In this document: in pieces, positions 42,136-43,263 of the stretch
Position numbering within the stretch: the stretch's first letter is position 1
How the letters are laid out: every line of letters starts with the position of its first letter
Source of the DNA: an uncultured Spirochaetaceae bacterium
Lineage (GTDB): Bacteria; Spirochaetota; Spirochaetia; Sphaerochaetales; Sphaerochaetaceae
Assembly (NCBI GenBank): GCA_900315435.1
Contig: OMYY01000024.1
Location: forward strand, 1-43,263
Length of the DNA stretch: 43,263 nt
Direction: 5' to 3'
The notes under the pieces: model-generated
The model's input: the letters and a program-made list of their open reading frames with translations, nothing else
What the model was told of the DNA's origin: nothing
Databases searched by the model: none
Program-made: the position numbers and the translations under genes

Positions 42136-42152
42136 TTGGCACGACACTTGCA
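42136..42152 (+). promoter_or_regulatory. Sigma54 (-24/-12) promoter of the sigma70-family gene
   Basis: TTGGCACG (42136-42143), 4 nt, TTGCA (42148-42152) matches the sigma54 consensus YTGGCACG-N4-TTGCW throughout. The invariant GG and GC are 12 nt apart. Transcription should begin near 42163, 19 nt before the ATG, which leaves room for CGGAGG at 42167-42172. No sigma70-type pair fits better here. Confidence 0.8.
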
Positions 42153-42181
42153 TTGCTTCAATCGTACGGAGGATTGAGGCT

Positions 42182-43063
42182 ATGAGCGACAGCAATGTGT
42201 TGAACGCCAATGCGGCAAGCGATAGTTACGAGGATTCCCAGTTGCTTACCCTGTATCTGAAGGAAATCAGCAGGATTCCTTTGCTGACGGAAGAGCAGGA
42301 GCAGGATCTTGCGGCCCGTGCCAAGGCCGGCGAGGAGTTCGCCATGCACAAACTTGTCGAGAGCAACCTCCGCTTCGTGGTCAACATCGCCAAGAAGTAT
42401 CAGGGCGCCGGACTTTCCCTGGTCGACCTGATCCAGGAAGGCTCCATCGGATTGATGACTGCCGCCAAGAAGTTCGAGCCGGAGCGCGGATACCATTTCA
42501 TCAGCTATGCCGTATGGTGGATCCGGCAGGCGATTGTCAAGGCGGTCAACGAGAAAGGCCGTGCGGTCCGCCTTCCGATGAACCGGGTCGGACAGCTGGA
42601 ACAGATCAACAAGGCCGAGAAGCACATGCTGGCCGCCAACGGGGATGCCCCGAGCGACGAGGATCTCGCGCAATCGACCGGCATCGATGTCCAGGATGTG
42701 AAGGACCTGCGTTTCATCAGCCGCGACATGGTCAGCCTCGATGCGCCGGTAGTGACCGACAAGGGTGGCGGCCAGAACGTGGTTGGGGACTTCGTTCCCG
42801 ATGAGACGGCCTCTCCGGAGGAGGGCTTGGTCGAGAGCTCCATGAAGGAGAAGATCAACGAGGTGCTTTCCACCCTGAACGACAAGGAGCGGGACATCGT
42901 CGAGAACCGTTTCGGCCTGAACGGCCACGAGGCGCAGAGCCTGAAACAGATTGGCGAGCGCTATGGCCTGACCAAGGAGCGCATCCGCCAGATTGAAAAG
43001 AAAGCGTTGGAGAAGATGCGCAGCAAGGAGAATCTTGCAAAGCTGGACGGCTACATCGCATGA
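42182..43063 (+). CDS. RNA polymerase sigma factor, sigma70 family, compact (group 2, RpoS/RpoD-like)
   Basis: A 293-residue sigma factor with regions 1.2 to 4.2 and no region 1.1. Region 1.2 is DSQLLTLYLKEISRIPLLTEEQE. Region 2 is SNLRFVVNIAKKYQGAGLSLVDLIQEGSIGLMTAAKKFEPERGYHFISYAVWWIRQAI, with the core-binding and -10-reading helices. Region 3 follows KGRAVRLP. Region 4.2 is SLKQIGERYGLTKERIRQIEKKALEKMR. The size fits a group 2 alternative factor such as RpoS; spirochaetal RpoD is about twice as long. The ATG at 42182 has CGGAGG 9 nt upstream, and the in-frame extension overlaps the promoter. A consensus sigma54 promoter precedes it, which suggests an RpoN-to-sigma70 cascade. Confidence 0.9.
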   Translation: MSDSNVLNANAASDSYEDSQLLTLYLKEISRIPLLTEEQEQDLAARAKAGEEFAMHKLVESNLRFVVNIAKKYQGAGLSLVDLIQEGSIGLMTAAKKFEPERGYHFISYAVWWIRQAIVKAVNEKGRAVRLPMNRVGQLEQINKAEKHMLAANGDAPSDEDLAQSTGIDVQDVKDLRFISRDMVSLDAPVVTDKGGGQNVVGDFVPDETASPEEGLVESSMKEKINEVLSTLNDKERDIVENRFGLNGHEAQSLKQIGERYGLTKERIRQIEKKALEKMRSKENLAKLDGYIA

Positions 43064-43069
43064 ACAAGG

Positions 43070-43097
43070 GGCGGGGCCTGCGGGTTCCGCCTTTTTT
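43070..43097 (+). terminator. Intrinsic terminator of the sigma-factor gene
   Basis: GGCGGGG (43070-43076) pairs with TTCCGCC (43085-43091, two G-T pairs) over an 8-nt loop, followed by six T residues. It starts 6 nt after the stop codon. Confidence 0.85.
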
Positions 43098-43100
43098 GTC

Positions 43101-43129
43101 TTTCCAAAACAGGTGGCGCGTATTAGACT
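43101..43129 (+). promoter_or_regulatory. Possible promoter of kduI
   Basis: TTTCCA (43101-43106), 17-nt spacer, TAGACT (43124-43129), about 35 nt before the start codon. TAGACT recurs as a -10-like hexamer in this window. Confidence 0.4.
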
Positions 43130-43164
43130 GGAATCCTATTTCATTTCTTCAGTAAGGAGTCGGC

Positions 43165-43263
43165 ATGGATATCAGATATTCGACAGGGAAGGAACCGTTC
43201 AAGCGCATGACGACGGAAGAGTTGCGCAAGGAGTTCCTGATCACCAACATCTTCAGGAAGAAC
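43165..43263 (+). CDS. kduI: 5-keto-4-deoxyuronate isomerase KduI, N-terminal part only
   Basis: The 33 codons present read MDIRYSTGKEPFKRMTTEEL then RKEFLITNIFRKN. This matches the KduI opening (MDxRxxxxxxxxKxMxTxxLRxEFLxxxxF). KduI converts 5-keto-4-deoxyuronate to 2,5-diketo-3-deoxygluconate in breakdown of pectin and other uronate polymers, which would suit a fermentative plant- or glycan-degrading lifestyle. AAGGAG lies 5 nt before the ATG. The window ends inside the gene; the call rests on this short segment. Confidence 0.8.
   Translation, partial: MDIRYSTGKEPFKRMTTEELRKEFLITNIFRKN

Overview
The window reads as chromosomal DNA from a spirochaete, most likely a Sphaerochaetaceae-like member. 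It is GC-rich, densely coded and mostly core genes. Two gene orders support this: mraZ-rsmH-ftsL-murF-mraY-ftsW-ftsQ-ftsA-ftsZ-xer-dprA-xer-hslV-hslU, the arrangement I know from Borrelia and relatives, and murG-cvpA-holB-kinase-sigma54 regulator. The large flagellar operon that follows hslU in Borrelia is absent; a 60-codon ORF resembling the extreme N-terminus of FlhF stands in its place. That suits a lineage that has lost its flagella. Genus-level identity is inference.

Layout. 1-110: tail of a 5S rRNA and its terminator. 161-6511: a pyridoxamine-phosphate-oxidase-fold protein, a DegT-like protein without the PLP lysine, NAD kinase, RecN, and (minus strand) a GH57/DUF3536 protein. 6607-10377: diaminopropionate ammonia-lyase (minus), then DUF4912 plus a GH57 branching-enzyme-like pair. 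10618-24373: a long rightward division and cell-wall operon that runs on into Xer recombinases, a TauE-like permease, DprA and HslVU. 24376-27372: the FlhF-like stub, a class B PBP (minus) and a divergent LysM/degenerate-LytM protein. 27527-30085: secA (minus). 30240-39902: murG, cvpA, holB, a PAS histidine kinase, a sigma54-dependent response regulator and two tandem DinG helicases, nearly all joined by stop/start overlaps. 40020-43263: a secreted purine-nucleoside-permease-like protein, groES (minus), an unknown 133-residue protein, a compact sigma70-family factor, and the start of kduI.

The strongest regulatory signal is a near-perfect -24/-12 (sigma54) promoter at 42136-42152, just upstream of the sigma70-family gene. 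With the cytoplasmic PAS kinase and sigma54 activator at 32994-35566 it outlines a cascade like Borrelia Hk2-Rrp2-RpoN-RpoS, here in an apparently non-motile spirochaete. A weaker sigma54-like element lies before the DUF4912/GH57 pair.

Other signals: several genes have an extended -10-like GGTAnnnT element 5-10 nt before the start codon and no Shine-Dalgarno sequence, which suggests leaderless mRNAs. groES has a long interrupted palindrome at its start site and no CIRCE. The first gene has an inverted repeat abutting its start codon. The PBP keeps all its catalytic motifs although the described Sphaerochaeta species were reported to lack transpeptidases. All assignments come from reading the sequence; no database search was run.
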